Of a stretch of DNA of 64,000 nucleotides, positions 26,158 to 35,934 are shown piece by piece. The notes beneath the pieces were generated by a model. That model did no database searches, was not told where the DNA came from, and saw only the letters and a program-made list of their open reading frames with translations. Made by a program: the position numbers and the translations under genes. Each line of letters starts with the position of its first letter. Within the stretch, counting starts at the first letter, position 1. The stretch is from the NCBI RefSeq assembly GCF_003858395.1, contig NZ_QWEV01000005.1:1612001-1676000 (forward strand). The letters run 5' to 3'. Source of the stretch: Acidipila sp. EB88 (GTDB taxonomy: Bacteria; Acidobacteriota; Terriglobia; Terriglobales; Acidobacteriaceae).

Positions 26158-26982
26158 CTATACGCTGCTCAACCGGTTCTCCGGCACCGCCACCGCGCGA
26201 AAACGCGCAGCCAGCAGCCGCAGTTCCGCGCCAAGATCCTCCCCCGCAAGTGGCTTGCCATGCCCCGGCGCGACCACCGCGACATCCATCGCGGACAACC
26301 GCTCCACGGAGGCTTGCGCGGCCGCCCAATCCGAGGTGAAGTACGCCGGCGGCCCATGCAGCTCCGGGGCCTGCGCAATCGACGCCTCAAAAAACGACTC
26401 CGGCTTGGTCGTGCAGAACGCATCGCCCACCAGCAGCGTGCGATCACTGGCCTGGTACAGCGAGCAGTGTCCCGGCGTATGTCCGGGCGTGTGGATCACC
26501 TCCCACCCCGGCATCAGCTGGCTCATGCCCGTGCTCAGCTCCACAAGCCGCCCCGTCAGGTTCACCGGCCCTTTTGGATACAGCGGCGAAAGCAGGCTCA
26601 TCATGCCGCCCCCCGCTCCCACGTTGGGCGCCGGGTACTCGCGCTCGCCCGTCAGGTACGGAAACTCCAGCGCATGCGCATACACCGGCACCTTCCATGT
26701 CTCGGACAGCGAAGGCGCGGCGCTCACATGGTCAAAGTGCCCGTGGGTCAAGACGATCGCATTCGGTGGCCGGGTGAAGTGGTGCTCTGCCCACCGCCGG
26801 ATCATGCCGTCCGTGAACGGCACCGCCGCATCCACAAGCGTCCAGCTGCCGTCCGCATGCGTCACGGCAAACACGTTCACAAACGCGATGCGCAGCCCGC
26901 GCACATTGGGCGCCACGGCATCCATCGGGACCACCTGGTCTTCTCGCACAGCAATCTTGTCCACGCAACACCCCCGCGTCAT
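26158..26982 (-). CDS. Metallo-beta-lactamase fold hydrolase
   Basis: MBL-superfamily protein of 274 residues. The zinc motif THGHFDHV gives His80, His82, Asp84 and His85; further ligands are in IHTPGHTPGHCSLY, LLVGDAF and VVAPGHGKPL. The protein has no signal peptide, so it is cytosolic and more like glyoxalase II or a lactonase than a resistance enzyme. The ATG at 26982 lacks a strong ribosome site; a longer frame to 27117 begins in Arg/Cys-rich sequence unlike the family and was not used. It lies upstream of the tRNA and downstream of the thioredoxin-like lipoprotein on the same strand, with a 150-nt gap. Substrate unknown. Confidence 0.88.
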   Translation of the reverse strand: MTRGCCVDKIAVREDQVVPMDAVAPNVRGLRIAFVNVFAVTHADGSWTLVDAAVPFTDGMIRRWAEHHFTRPPNAIVLTHGHFDHVSAAPSLSETWKVPVYAHALEFPYLTGEREYPAPNVGAGGGMMSLLSPLYPKGPVNLTGRLVELSTGMSQLMPGWEVIHTPGHTPGHCSLYQASDRTLLVGDAFCTTKPESFFEASIAQAPELHGPPAYFTSDWAAAQASVERLSAMDVAVVAPGHGKPLAGEDLGAELRLLAARFRAVAVPENRLSSV

Positions 26983-27135
26983 ACGATGCCCGGCGCGCCC
27001 ACCCTGCTGGCTGCGGAGGCACTCCGGCCTGCGCAAAGTTTCAGGCGGGCACCAGCCGTGCGTGCAAACAAGGAGCGCCCCGCTCCTAAGCCGGGGCGCC
27101 CGGAGTTGCGCGGCCAAACGCTGCGAGCGTGTGCG

Positions 27136-27708
27136 TTACTCGCCCGCGGCCCCCGCAGCGGTGCGCCCCGGCTTCCACTGGTCCAGGAAGTCGTGCACCG
27201 ACGATGGCTCCATGCGCCGCATGTTGGAGAACTGGCCGCCGCTCTGGCCGTAGATCACCTTGTTCTTCGCGCTCACCACCGCCAGCGCCGGCACGCCCTT
27301 TTTCAGGTCCACGCCGTACTTCGCGCCCAGGGCGAGGTTCTCGTCGATATGCCGCCCCACGTTTACTTCCACTACTACAAAGTTCTGGTCCAGCAGCGGC
27401 TGGTTCTCCGGCCGGTGAAAGTACACGTTCAGCACCTGGCAGTCGGGGCACCAGTCACCGCCAAAGTCCAGCAGTACCCGCTTGTGCTCGGCCGCGGCCG
27501 TCTTCAGTGCCGCATCGATGTCGCCCTGCGCCGCGCTCACCTCGGGAAAGATATGCGCGTGAGGCAGCACCTGCGCCTGGGGTTGAGGCTGCGGCTGCGT
27601 TTCCGACTGGGTTGCGGGCGGGTTGCTGCTGCTGTGGCAGCCGAGAAAAAGGGTGCCGGTCAGGGCAAGAAGCCCGGCTCGCTGTGTCGCTTTCAACACT
27701 TTCAACAT
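27136..27708 (-). CDS. Thioredoxin-fold lipoprotein
   Basis: Membrane-anchored thiol protein of 190 residues. The signal ends in the lipobox LFLGC, with lipidated Cys24, followed by a Ser/Gln/Pro linker (TQPQPQPQAQ) and a thioredoxin domain. The active site is W86-C87-P88-D89-C90 within DFGGDWCPDC, the arrangement of DsbD-gamma-like and thiol-disulfide interchange proteins. The later VKKGVPALAVVSAKNKV supplies the cis-Pro. The ATG at 27708 was chosen because the lipoprotein signal begins there; an ATG at 27756 would disrupt it. It probably works in the periplasm in disulfide reduction or thiol quality control. No dedicated partner lies next to it. Confidence 0.9.
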   Translation of the reverse strand: MLKVLKATQRAGLLALTGTLFLGCHSSSNPPATQSETQPQPQPQAQVLPHAHIFPEVSAAQGDIDAALKTAAAEHKRVLLDFGGDWCPDCQVLNVYFHRPENQPLLDQNFVVVEVNVGRHIDENLALGAKYGVDLKKGVPALAVVSAKNKVIYGQSGGQFSNMRRMEPSSVHDFLDQWKPGRTAAGAAGE

Positions 27709-27787
27709 AGGTGGACCACTCCATCGTTCTGAGGTCTGAAGGTGCGCAGTGCTCATCATCACAGATGACCCCGCCCGCGCGCTCGAT

Positions 27788-28747
27788 TCACGGCAGCCGG
27801 CCATCCGCGCGTGCCGCCTCGTACATGCTGCGGATCCCCTGCTCCAGCGGCAGCCGGGACCGCCAGCCCAGTGCATCCATCCTGCTTGTATCCAGCAGCT
27901 TGCGCAACATGCCCTCCGGCTTGCTCGAATCCCAGGCAATCTCGATCTCCCAGCCCACTGCCGCACTCACGGCCATCGCAATCTCGCCCACCGAGTGGTC
28001 GCCGCCCGCGCCGACATTCAGAGCCGGCCACTCCCCCACCCGCAGCAGCGCCTCCCATCGAGTCTCGTCCAGCCGCAGCAGGAACCGCACCGCCTCCGCC
28101 ATCTCCGAGGCCGCCAGCAGTTCGCGTCGAGCGCGTCCTGTGCCCCACACAGCGAGGCGGTGCTCCCCGCCTTGCCGTGCCTCCGCCACTCGCCGCAGCA
28201 GCGCCGGCAGCATGGTGGCGCGTTCCGCAAAGCTGTCGCGCCGCCCGTACAGGTTGGGCGCCACCACGCACAGTGCGCCCAGGCGACGCCCCAGCGCCCG
28301 GCTTTCCTGGTTCAGCGCGCCACATAGTTCCATCCCGGCCAGCTTGGCCAGCGCATACGGACGCAGTGCCGCGTCCAGCGGCCCGCTCATCAGGCTGTGC
28401 TCCTCCAGTGGCTGCGGTGCTGCCACCGGGTACATCGCGCTTGAGCCGAAGCACACCAGCCGCGCAACCCCGCTCGCCGCCGCCGCCGGCAGCACTGCGT
28501 TCTGGATTGCGAGGTTCTCCACCAGGAACGCCACCGGCGCCGCCAGGTTGGCAGCGATCCCGCCCACCCGCGCCGCCGCCAGCACCACCACATCCGGCCG
28601 GTGTTCCTCCAGCCAGCGCTGCACCGCCGCGCCATCCCGCAGGTCCAGGCGATCGCGCGGCGCTGTGACGACCTCCATCGTGTCGCGCAGCGCTTCCACC
28701 AGTTCCGTGCCCAGCAACCCGCCATGCCCCGCTACCCACACCCGCAT
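27788..28747 (-). CDS. GDP-L-fucose-synthase-like nucleotide-sugar reductase lacking epimerase residues
   Basis: Extended SDR of 319 residues that follows E. coli GDP-L-fucose synthase along its length (VAGHGGLLG cofactor motif, AARVGGIAAN, YALAK with Tyr131 and Lys135, PNLYG, SKPEGMLRKLLD). The ATG at 28747 follows GGGAGG. The two residues that drive C3/C5 epimerisation in the E. coli enzyme are replaced: Cys109 of GSSCIYP is Ala104 here (GSSAMYP), and His179 of NLYGPHD is Arg170 (NLYGRRD). Reductase residues are kept. It may therefore be a 4-keto reductase on a related nucleotide sugar, or an enzyme with different chemistry. It is not near other sugar-nucleotide genes, so the substrate is open. 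Confidence 0.85.
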   Translation of the reverse strand: MRVWVAGHGGLLGTELVEALRDTMEVVTAPRDRLDLRDGAAVQRWLEEHRPDVVVLAAARVGGIAANLAAPVAFLVENLAIQNAVLPAAAASGVARLVCFGSSAMYPVAAPQPLEEHSLMSGPLDAALRPYALAKLAGMELCGALNQESRALGRRLGALCVVAPNLYGRRDSFAERATMLPALLRRVAEARQGGEHRLAVWGTGRARRELLAASEMAEAVRFLLRLDETRWEALLRVGEWPALNVGAGGDHSVGEIAMAVSAAVGWEIEIAWDSSKPEGMLRKLLDTSRMDALGWRSRLPLEQGIRSMYEAARADGRLP

Positions 28748-28842
28748 CTGTCGCCCTCCCGTACCTGTCTGCACCGGCGAAAACAACTAACCCCTGCCGT
28801 ACGTGTCTCTACAATCGCATCGTAACCACCGGGAGATCACTC

Positions 28843-30555
28843 ATGCGCACGCAAGCATGGCGGTATGTAAGCTTTGGAACCCTGGCCACTCTGCTCACAC
28901 TTCCTGGCTGCCACAAGGCCAACCAGGATATGCCGGACAGCAACGATCCGGCCGCGGCCAACCTCGCGCCGGTCAACGGCACTGCCAATGACAGCACGAG
29001 CGGCGCCGCGCAGTACGGCTCCGCACCTGCCGGTTCCGCAACGCAGCCCGCCGTGCCGCGTGCCAGCAGCTATGCCGGGGCTCCCGCGCAGTCCGGCGCA
29101 TCCGGTGCGTACTCCGGCAGCAGCATGCCGCCACCGCCCCCTGAAGACACCGGCTACTCGGGTGCTCCTGCCAACACCGGCGGCAGCTACGCCGACGAGT
29201 ACGCAGACCCCGCCAGCGGCTACGACGATGCCGACTACAGCCAGGTGACCTACGCCCAGCAGCCTCCGCCCGAGCTGCCCGAGTACGACCAGCCACCCTG
29301 CCCCGGCGACAACTATCTCTGGACCCCCGGCTACTGGAACTACGCGCCGGCCGGCTACTACTGGGTGCCCGGGGTATGGGTCGTGGCACCCTTTGTCGGA
29401 GCCTTGTGGACCCCCGGCTACTGGGGCTATGACGGCGGCCGTTACGGCTTCCACCACGGGTACTGGGGTTCGCACATCGGTTACTACGGCGGCATCGCCT
29501 ACGGCTTCGGCTACTTTGGCCACGGCTACGAAGGCGGCTACTGGAACCACAACAACTTCTACTACAACCGGTCGGTGACGCGGATCAACACCACCATCGT
29601 GCGCAATACCTACGAGCACAACGTCACCTTCAACAACAACGTGAGTCGCGTCTCCTTCAACGGAGGCCGCGGCGGCATCGATGCACGGCCCGCCGCCTAC
29701 GAGCAGGCAGCCGGGCGCGAGCAGCACTTCGCCGCCCTGCCCGCGCAGCGCCAGAACACCCTGCAGGCCATGAACAACCGCGCCCAGTTCGCGGGCAACG
29801 GCGGCCGTCCGCAGATGCTCACCGCGGCGCACTCCATCGCGGGACGCACCGTGGCCACCCCGTCCGAAGCCAGACTTCGCCCGGTGTCCAACCAGGGCGG
29901 GTTCGAACGGCCCGCCGGCATCAACGCCCGCCCGGGCACCAGCAACGCTGGCACCCAGAACCCCGCGCAGCGTGCGCAGCAGAACGGCATCCAGCAGAAC
30001 AGCGCTCGCCCGCAACAGAATGCCGCGGGACGCTCCGCGCAGGGCGCGCAGGGTATCCAGGGTATCGGTGGCGCGCAGCAAAGGCAGCAGAACACCCAGC
30101 GCGCCCAGCAGAACGCACAACAGAGCGCCCAGCGCAACACGCAGGAGCAACAGCGCGCCGGCCAGAACAACCGGGCACAGCAGCCCGGCAACCAGCAGCG
30201 GGAAGCACAGCAGAACCAGCAGCAGCAAACACAACAACGCGAGCAGCAGGCCCGCACCCAGCAGAACCAGCAACGCCAGGCCCAGCAACAGCAAGCGCAG
30301 CAACGCGAGGTCCAGCAGCAACGGCAAGTACAGCAGCAGCAAACGCAGCAACGCCAGGCCCAGCAGCAAATGCAACAGCGCCAGGAACAGCAACGCCAGG
30401 CGCAGCCGCAACAAAGCCAGCAACGTCAGGCACAACCGCAGCAGCGCCAGGAACAGCCACGCCAGCAACAACCACAGCGCCAGGCAGAACCACAGCACAC
30501 CGCGCCGCAGCCCCACCAGGAAGCCCCGCATGGCGGCGGAGAGCGCCCCCACTAA
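28843..30555 (+). CDS. Lipoprotein with YXWV/WXPGYW repeats and a long Gln-rich tail
   Basis: Predicted surface or periplasmic lipoprotein of 570 residues. GGGAG lies eight bases before the ATG. The signal ends in LTLPGC, with lipidated Cys23. Region 24-150 is Ser/Gly/Pro/Ala-rich. Region 155-260 holds Trp/Tyr/Gly repeats (LWTPGYW, YYWVPGVW, YGFHHGYW) of the YXWV family. From about 355 the protein is dominated by Gln, with arrays of QQRQAQQ-like units to about 555, then a His/Pro tail. Function is unknown; aromatic repeats and polar low-complexity tails are typical of cell-envelope or matrix proteins. A strong terminator lies 40 nt after the stop. The gene is divergent from the GDP-fucose-synthase-like gene. 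Confidence 0.88.
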   Translation: MRTQAWRYVSFGTLATLLTLPGCHKANQDMPDSNDPAAANLAPVNGTANDSTSGAAQYGSAPAGSATQPAVPRASSYAGAPAQSGASGAYSGSSMPPPPPEDTGYSGAPANTGGSYADEYADPASGYDDADYSQVTYAQQPPPELPEYDQPPCPGDNYLWTPGYWNYAPAGYYWVPGVWVVAPFVGALWTPGYWGYDGGRYGFHHGYWGSHIGYYGGIAYGFGYFGHGYEGGYWNHNNFYYNRSVTRINTTIVRNTYEHNVTFNNNVSRVSFNGGRGGIDARPAAYEQAAGREQHFAALPAQRQNTLQAMNNRAQFAGNGGRPQMLTAAHSIAGRTVATPSEARLRPVSNQGGFERPAGINARPGTSNAGTQNPAQRAQQNGIQQNSARPQQNAAGRSAQGAQGIQGIGGAQQRQQNTQRAQQNAQQSAQRNTQEQQRAGQNNRAQQPGNQQREAQQNQQQQTQQREQQARTQQNQQRQAQQQQAQQREVQQQRQVQQQQTQQRQAQQQMQQRQEQQRQAQPQQSQQRQAQPQQRQEQPRQQQPQRQAEPQHTAPQPHQEAPHGGGERPH

Positions 30556-30595
30556 CCCGGGCGATCTCCGCCTCGGCAGCACCGCGGCGATCACC

Positions 30596-30634
30596 AACAA
30601 AGAGGGGGCACTTCATGAGTGCCCCCTCTTTGTT
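30596..30634. terminator. Strong bidirectional intrinsic terminator
   Basis: A perfect 17-bp inverted repeat (AACAAAGAGGGGGCACT and its complement) encloses a TCATG loop. A-rich on the left and T-rich on the right, it can end transcription of the lipoprotein gene and, from the other side, of thrS. Confidence 0.9.
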
Positions 30635-30779
30635 CTATCTACAGCTCAGGCCGCGCCACCGCAGACGCCCTGCAGGGCCAGCACGAAACCGGGTGCCCCA
30701 TGTCTCGGTTCTGAAACGTGGGAAGCACCCCACCCGGCCCGATCCGCTCTTCACGCAGGGGACTTGTCCCAGCAGCCTG

Positions 30780-32867
<2,088 letters not shown>

Positions 32868-32973
32868 AGCAGCTCCCAGAATACCGCCTGCCGGTGCAGC
32901 CCAGCCAACGGCATTTGCTTCCAGCCAGTTCCGCAGTGGCAATCCCGAGGCATGCCTTTACACTTGCTCCAAC

Positions 32974-35346
32974 ATGGCGTCCTTCGGTCTTCTCGCTCTC
33001 CTCCGTTCCGCGACAGCAGTCGCAGTGTGTGCCACGGGTGCGGCACTGTTTCCCGCGGCACGCGCCCAGGCCGTCTCCCCTGCAACCGCGCCCAGCCCGG
33101 TCGCCTTCGGCGCTCACCCTTCCGCCGCGTTTCTGAGCAAGTTCCACACCGGGCAGACCGACGCAAAGCTCCACGCGAAGTCCCCCGAAGAAAGCCGCTG
33201 GCTCGACGAAGGCGAACGCTACTCTGTGCTCGAACCTGCCCAAGGCAATCAGGATGCCTCCGACCTCGTCGCCTACGACACCGCCACCGGCAGGCGCTCC
33301 GTGCTCGTCTCCGCCCGGCAGCTCACCCCCGCGGGTGCCGCAAAGCCGCTTTCCCTCAACGACTACACCTGGTCCGCCGACAAGCAGCACCTGCTGGTCT
33401 TCACCAACTCCGAGCGTGTCTGGCGCGAAAACACCCGCGGCGACTACTGGGTGCTCGATCTCGCCACCGGCAAGCTCACCCAGCTTGACCCCGCCGCGAA
33501 ACCTTCGACCCTGATGTTCGCCAAGTTCTCGCCCGATGCCCGCTCCGTCGCCTTCGTGCGCGAGAACAACATCTACGTCGAAGACCTCGCCACCGGCCAG
33601 GTCCGCGCGCTCACCACCGACGGCTCCCCCGACGTCATCAACGGCACCTCCGACTGGGTCAACGAAGAAGAGCTCGACATCCGCGACGCGTTCCGCTGGA
33701 GCCCCGATTCGCAGTCCATCGCCTACTGGCAGTTCAACCAGTCCGGGGTGGGCGACTACACGCTGATCAACGACACCAAGGCGCTCTACCCCACCACCTT
33801 CCACTACAAGTACCCGCTGGTGGGCACCACGAACTCCGCCGTGCGCGCTGGCATCGTTGCCGCGCAGGGCGGGGCTACCGTCTGGGTGCAGCTCCCCGGC
33901 GACCCGCGCGGCAACTACATCCCGGGCCTCGACTGGGCGGCCAACTCCGGCCAGCTCCTGGTCGAGTCCATCAACCGCCTGCAGAATGATGAGCACCTGT
34001 ACCTCGCCGACCCGCACACCGGCGCCGTGCACTCGATGTTTGAAGACAAGGACGCAGCCTTCCTCGACGTGGAGGCGGAGACCCGCTTCGCCAACCGCTA
34101 CAACTGGCTGTCGCGCGGCCACGCCGACGCCGTCTCGACTCAGCCGGACCTCCTCTGGATGAGCGAGCGCGACGGCTGGCGTCACGCCTACCGCCTCTCC
34201 GCGACCGGCGCGCCGCCAAAGCTCCTGACCAACTTCGCCGCCGACATCATCTCGCCCGTTTCGGTCGACCAGCAGCACGGCTTCTTCTACTTCACTGCCT
34301 CGCCGGACGACCCCATCCGCGCCTACCTGTTCCGCTCCCGTCTCGATGGCACGGGCACGCCCGAGCGCGTGACACCTGCTGCCGATACCGGCACCAACTC
34401 CTACGATGTTTCTCCCAATGGCAAGTGGGCGATCCACTCCTTCTCCAGCGCAACCACCCCGCCGCGCTATGACCTGGTGGAGCTGCCCACGCACCGCGTC
34501 GTGCGCACGCTCGAAGCCAACGCAGGCCTCGCCGAGCGTGCCCGCGCGCTCACCGGCGCTGTCTCTGAGCAGTTCTCCGAGACGCCCGTCAGCGGTGGCG
34601 TTCACCTCAGCACCTCCATCACGCTGCCGCCCGGGTTTGACCCGTCCAAGAAATACCCCGTGCTCGTCGAGGTCTACGGCGAGCCGGCAGGAGCCATCGT
34701 CAAGGATCGCTGGGACGGCTCGCTGCGCAAGCTCATCGCCGGCGAAGGCTACGTGGAGGTTTCCTTCGACAACCAGGGCACGCCCGCGCCCAGGGGCCGC
34801 GCCTGGCGCAAGGCAGGCTACGGCTCCATCGGCGTGCTCTCCACGCAGCAGCAGGCCGAGGGCATCCGCGAGCTCGCCCGCGAACACCCGTACATTGACA
34901 CCACGCGCATGGCCATCTGGGGCTGGAGCGGCGGTGGCACCAACACGCTCAACATGATGTTCCGCAATCCCGGCCTTTTTTCGACCGGTATCTCCGTCGC
35001 CTCCGTGCCCGACCAGACCCGCTACGACACCATCTACCAGGAGCGCTACATGGGCCTGCCTAAGGACAATGCCAAGGGCTACCACGACGGTTCGGCCATC
35101 AACTTCGCCGGCGGCCTCGCCGGCAACCTGCTCATCGTTCACGGCTCCGGCGACGACAACGTCCACTACCAGGGGGCGGAGCTGCTCGAGAACAAGCTCA
35201 TCGAGCTCGGCAAGCCCTTCGACTTCATGGATTACCCCAACCGCACCCACGGCATCTATGAAGGCCCCGGCACCTCCACGCACGTCTACACCCTGATCGT
35301 GCGCTACCTCGAGGACCACGTGCCATCCGGCCCGCGTCCGCAGTAG
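32974..35346 (+). CDS. Dipeptidyl peptidase IV-like S9 serine protease
   Basis: Exported prolyl-dipeptidyl peptidase of 790 residues. The signal peptide (about 1-33, LLRSATAVAVCATGAALFPAARA) follows the ATG at 32974, which has no clear ribosome site. An N-terminal beta-propeller (about 90-520) carries the EE motif of DPP4-like enzymes (DWVNEEELDIRDAF), which binds the substrate N terminus. The C-terminal hydrolase domain has the catalytic Ser652 (WGWSGGGTN), Asp727 or Asp728 (HGSGDDN) and His759 (RTHGI). It removes Xaa-Pro/Ala dipeptides from peptides in the periplasm. It lies at the start of a stretch rich in exported peptidases (CocE-like, M28). Confidence 0.94.
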   Translation: MASFGLLALLRSATAVAVCATGAALFPAARAQAVSPATAPSPVAFGAHPSAAFLSKFHTGQTDAKLHAKSPEESRWLDEGERYSVLEPAQGNQDASDLVAYDTATGRRSVLVSARQLTPAGAAKPLSLNDYTWSADKQHLLVFTNSERVWRENTRGDYWVLDLATGKLTQLDPAAKPSTLMFAKFSPDARSVAFVRENNIYVEDLATGQVRALTTDGSPDVINGTSDWVNEEELDIRDAFRWSPDSQSIAYWQFNQSGVGDYTLINDTKALYPTTFHYKYPLVGTTNSAVRAGIVAAQGGATVWVQLPGDPRGNYIPGLDWAANSGQLLVESINRLQNDEHLYLADPHTGAVHSMFEDKDAAFLDVEAETRFANRYNWLSRGHADAVSTQPDLLWMSERDGWRHAYRLSATGAPPKLLTNFAADIISPVSVDQQHGFFYFTASPDDPIRAYLFRSRLDGTGTPERVTPAADTGTNSYDVSPNGKWAIHSFSSATTPPRYDLVELPTHRVVRTLEANAGLAERARALTGAVSEQFSETPVSGGVHLSTSITLPPGFDPSKKYPVLVEVYGEPAGAIVKDRWDGSLRKLIAGEGYVEVSFDNQGTPAPRGRAWRKAGYGSIGVLSTQQQAEGIRELAREHPYIDTTRMAIWGWSGGGTNTLNMMFRNPGLFSTGISVASVPDQTRYDTIYQERYMGLPKDNAKGYHDGSAINFAGGLAGNLLIVHGSGDDNVHYQGAELLENKLIELGKPFDFMDYPNRTHGIYEGPGTSTHVYTLIVRYLEDHVPSGPRPQ

Positions 35347-35372
35347 CAACGTTTCCACTCGCACGCACCCCC

Positions 35373-35394
35373 GGGCAAGCCGCACAGCTTGCCC
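35373..35394 (+). terminator. GC-rich hairpin after the DPP4-like gene
   Basis: GGGCAAGC (35373-35380) pairs with GCTTGCCC (35387-35394) around CGCACA, 26 nt after the stop codon. No T-run follows, so termination strength is uncertain. Confidence 0.45.
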
Positions 35395-35425
35395 CCGGGC
35401 GCGCTCCCGGCGCATACTCAACCCC

Positions 35426-35914
35426 ATGCCGGGACACACCCGCGCTCAGAGCGCGCTCGCCCTTGTCGGCTTCCTTGCTGCCACCTTCGCTGTTGCCGCC
35501 ATCTCCAGTGCACTCACCCTGCCGCAGGTGCGCACCTGGTATCCCACGCTGCACCAGCCGCCGCTCGCCCCGCCTGCCTGGCTCTTCGCGCCCGTGTGGA
35601 CCGTGCTCTTCCTGTGCATGGCGGTCGCGGCCTGGCTCGCCTGGCGCACGCGCGTCTCCACCTGCCGCTCGGGTGGCCTGCGCATGTGGGGTGTGCAGCT
35701 TCTGATCAACCTCGCTTGGAGCGCGGTGTTCTTCCGCCTGCACTCCCTCGCCTTTGCGCTGGTCGACGCGGTGCTGCTTGCCGTAGCGATCGCCTACACC
35801 ATGCGCCCCTTCCGCACCATCCGGCCGCTGGCTGCGTGGCTGCTCGCGCCGTACCTCGCGTGGACCCTGTTCGCGATCTACCTCAACGCGGGGATCGTTC
35901 TGCTCAACCACTAA
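35426..35914 (+). CDS. tspO: TspO/MBR family membrane protein
   Basis: Integral membrane protein of 162 residues with five predicted helices, the TspO layout. Signature residues are in PPLAPPAWLFAPVWTVLF (the conserved P-x-W-x-F-P-x-W stretch), NLAWSAVFF and the final AWTLFAIYLNAGIVLLN. Family members bind porphyrins, haem or sterol-like ligands and modulate stress responses; the exact bacterial role varies by species. It follows the DPP4-like gene by 79 bp and converges on the CocE-like gene with only 20 bp between stops. It has no functional partner next to it. Confidence 0.92.
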   Translation: MPGHTRAQSALALVGFLAATFAVAAISSALTLPQVRTWYPTLHQPPLAPPAWLFAPVWTVLFLCMAVAAWLAWRTRVSTCRSGGLRMWGVQLLINLAWSAVFFRLHSLAFALVDAVLLAVAIAYTMRPFRTIRPLAAWLLAPYLAWTLFAIYLNAGIVLLNH

Positions 35915-35934
35915 CCCCGCGCAATCGCCCCGCG

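Noticed and set aside
29900..30550. Gln-rich repeats as a CRISPR array or other direct-repeat array
   Set aside because: The units are irregular codon-level repeats within an open frame, with no fixed-length spacers.
32868..32973. Possible T-box or other leader control of thrS
   Set aside because: The 106-bp gap to the divergent gene has no antiterminator or T-box consensus that I could see.
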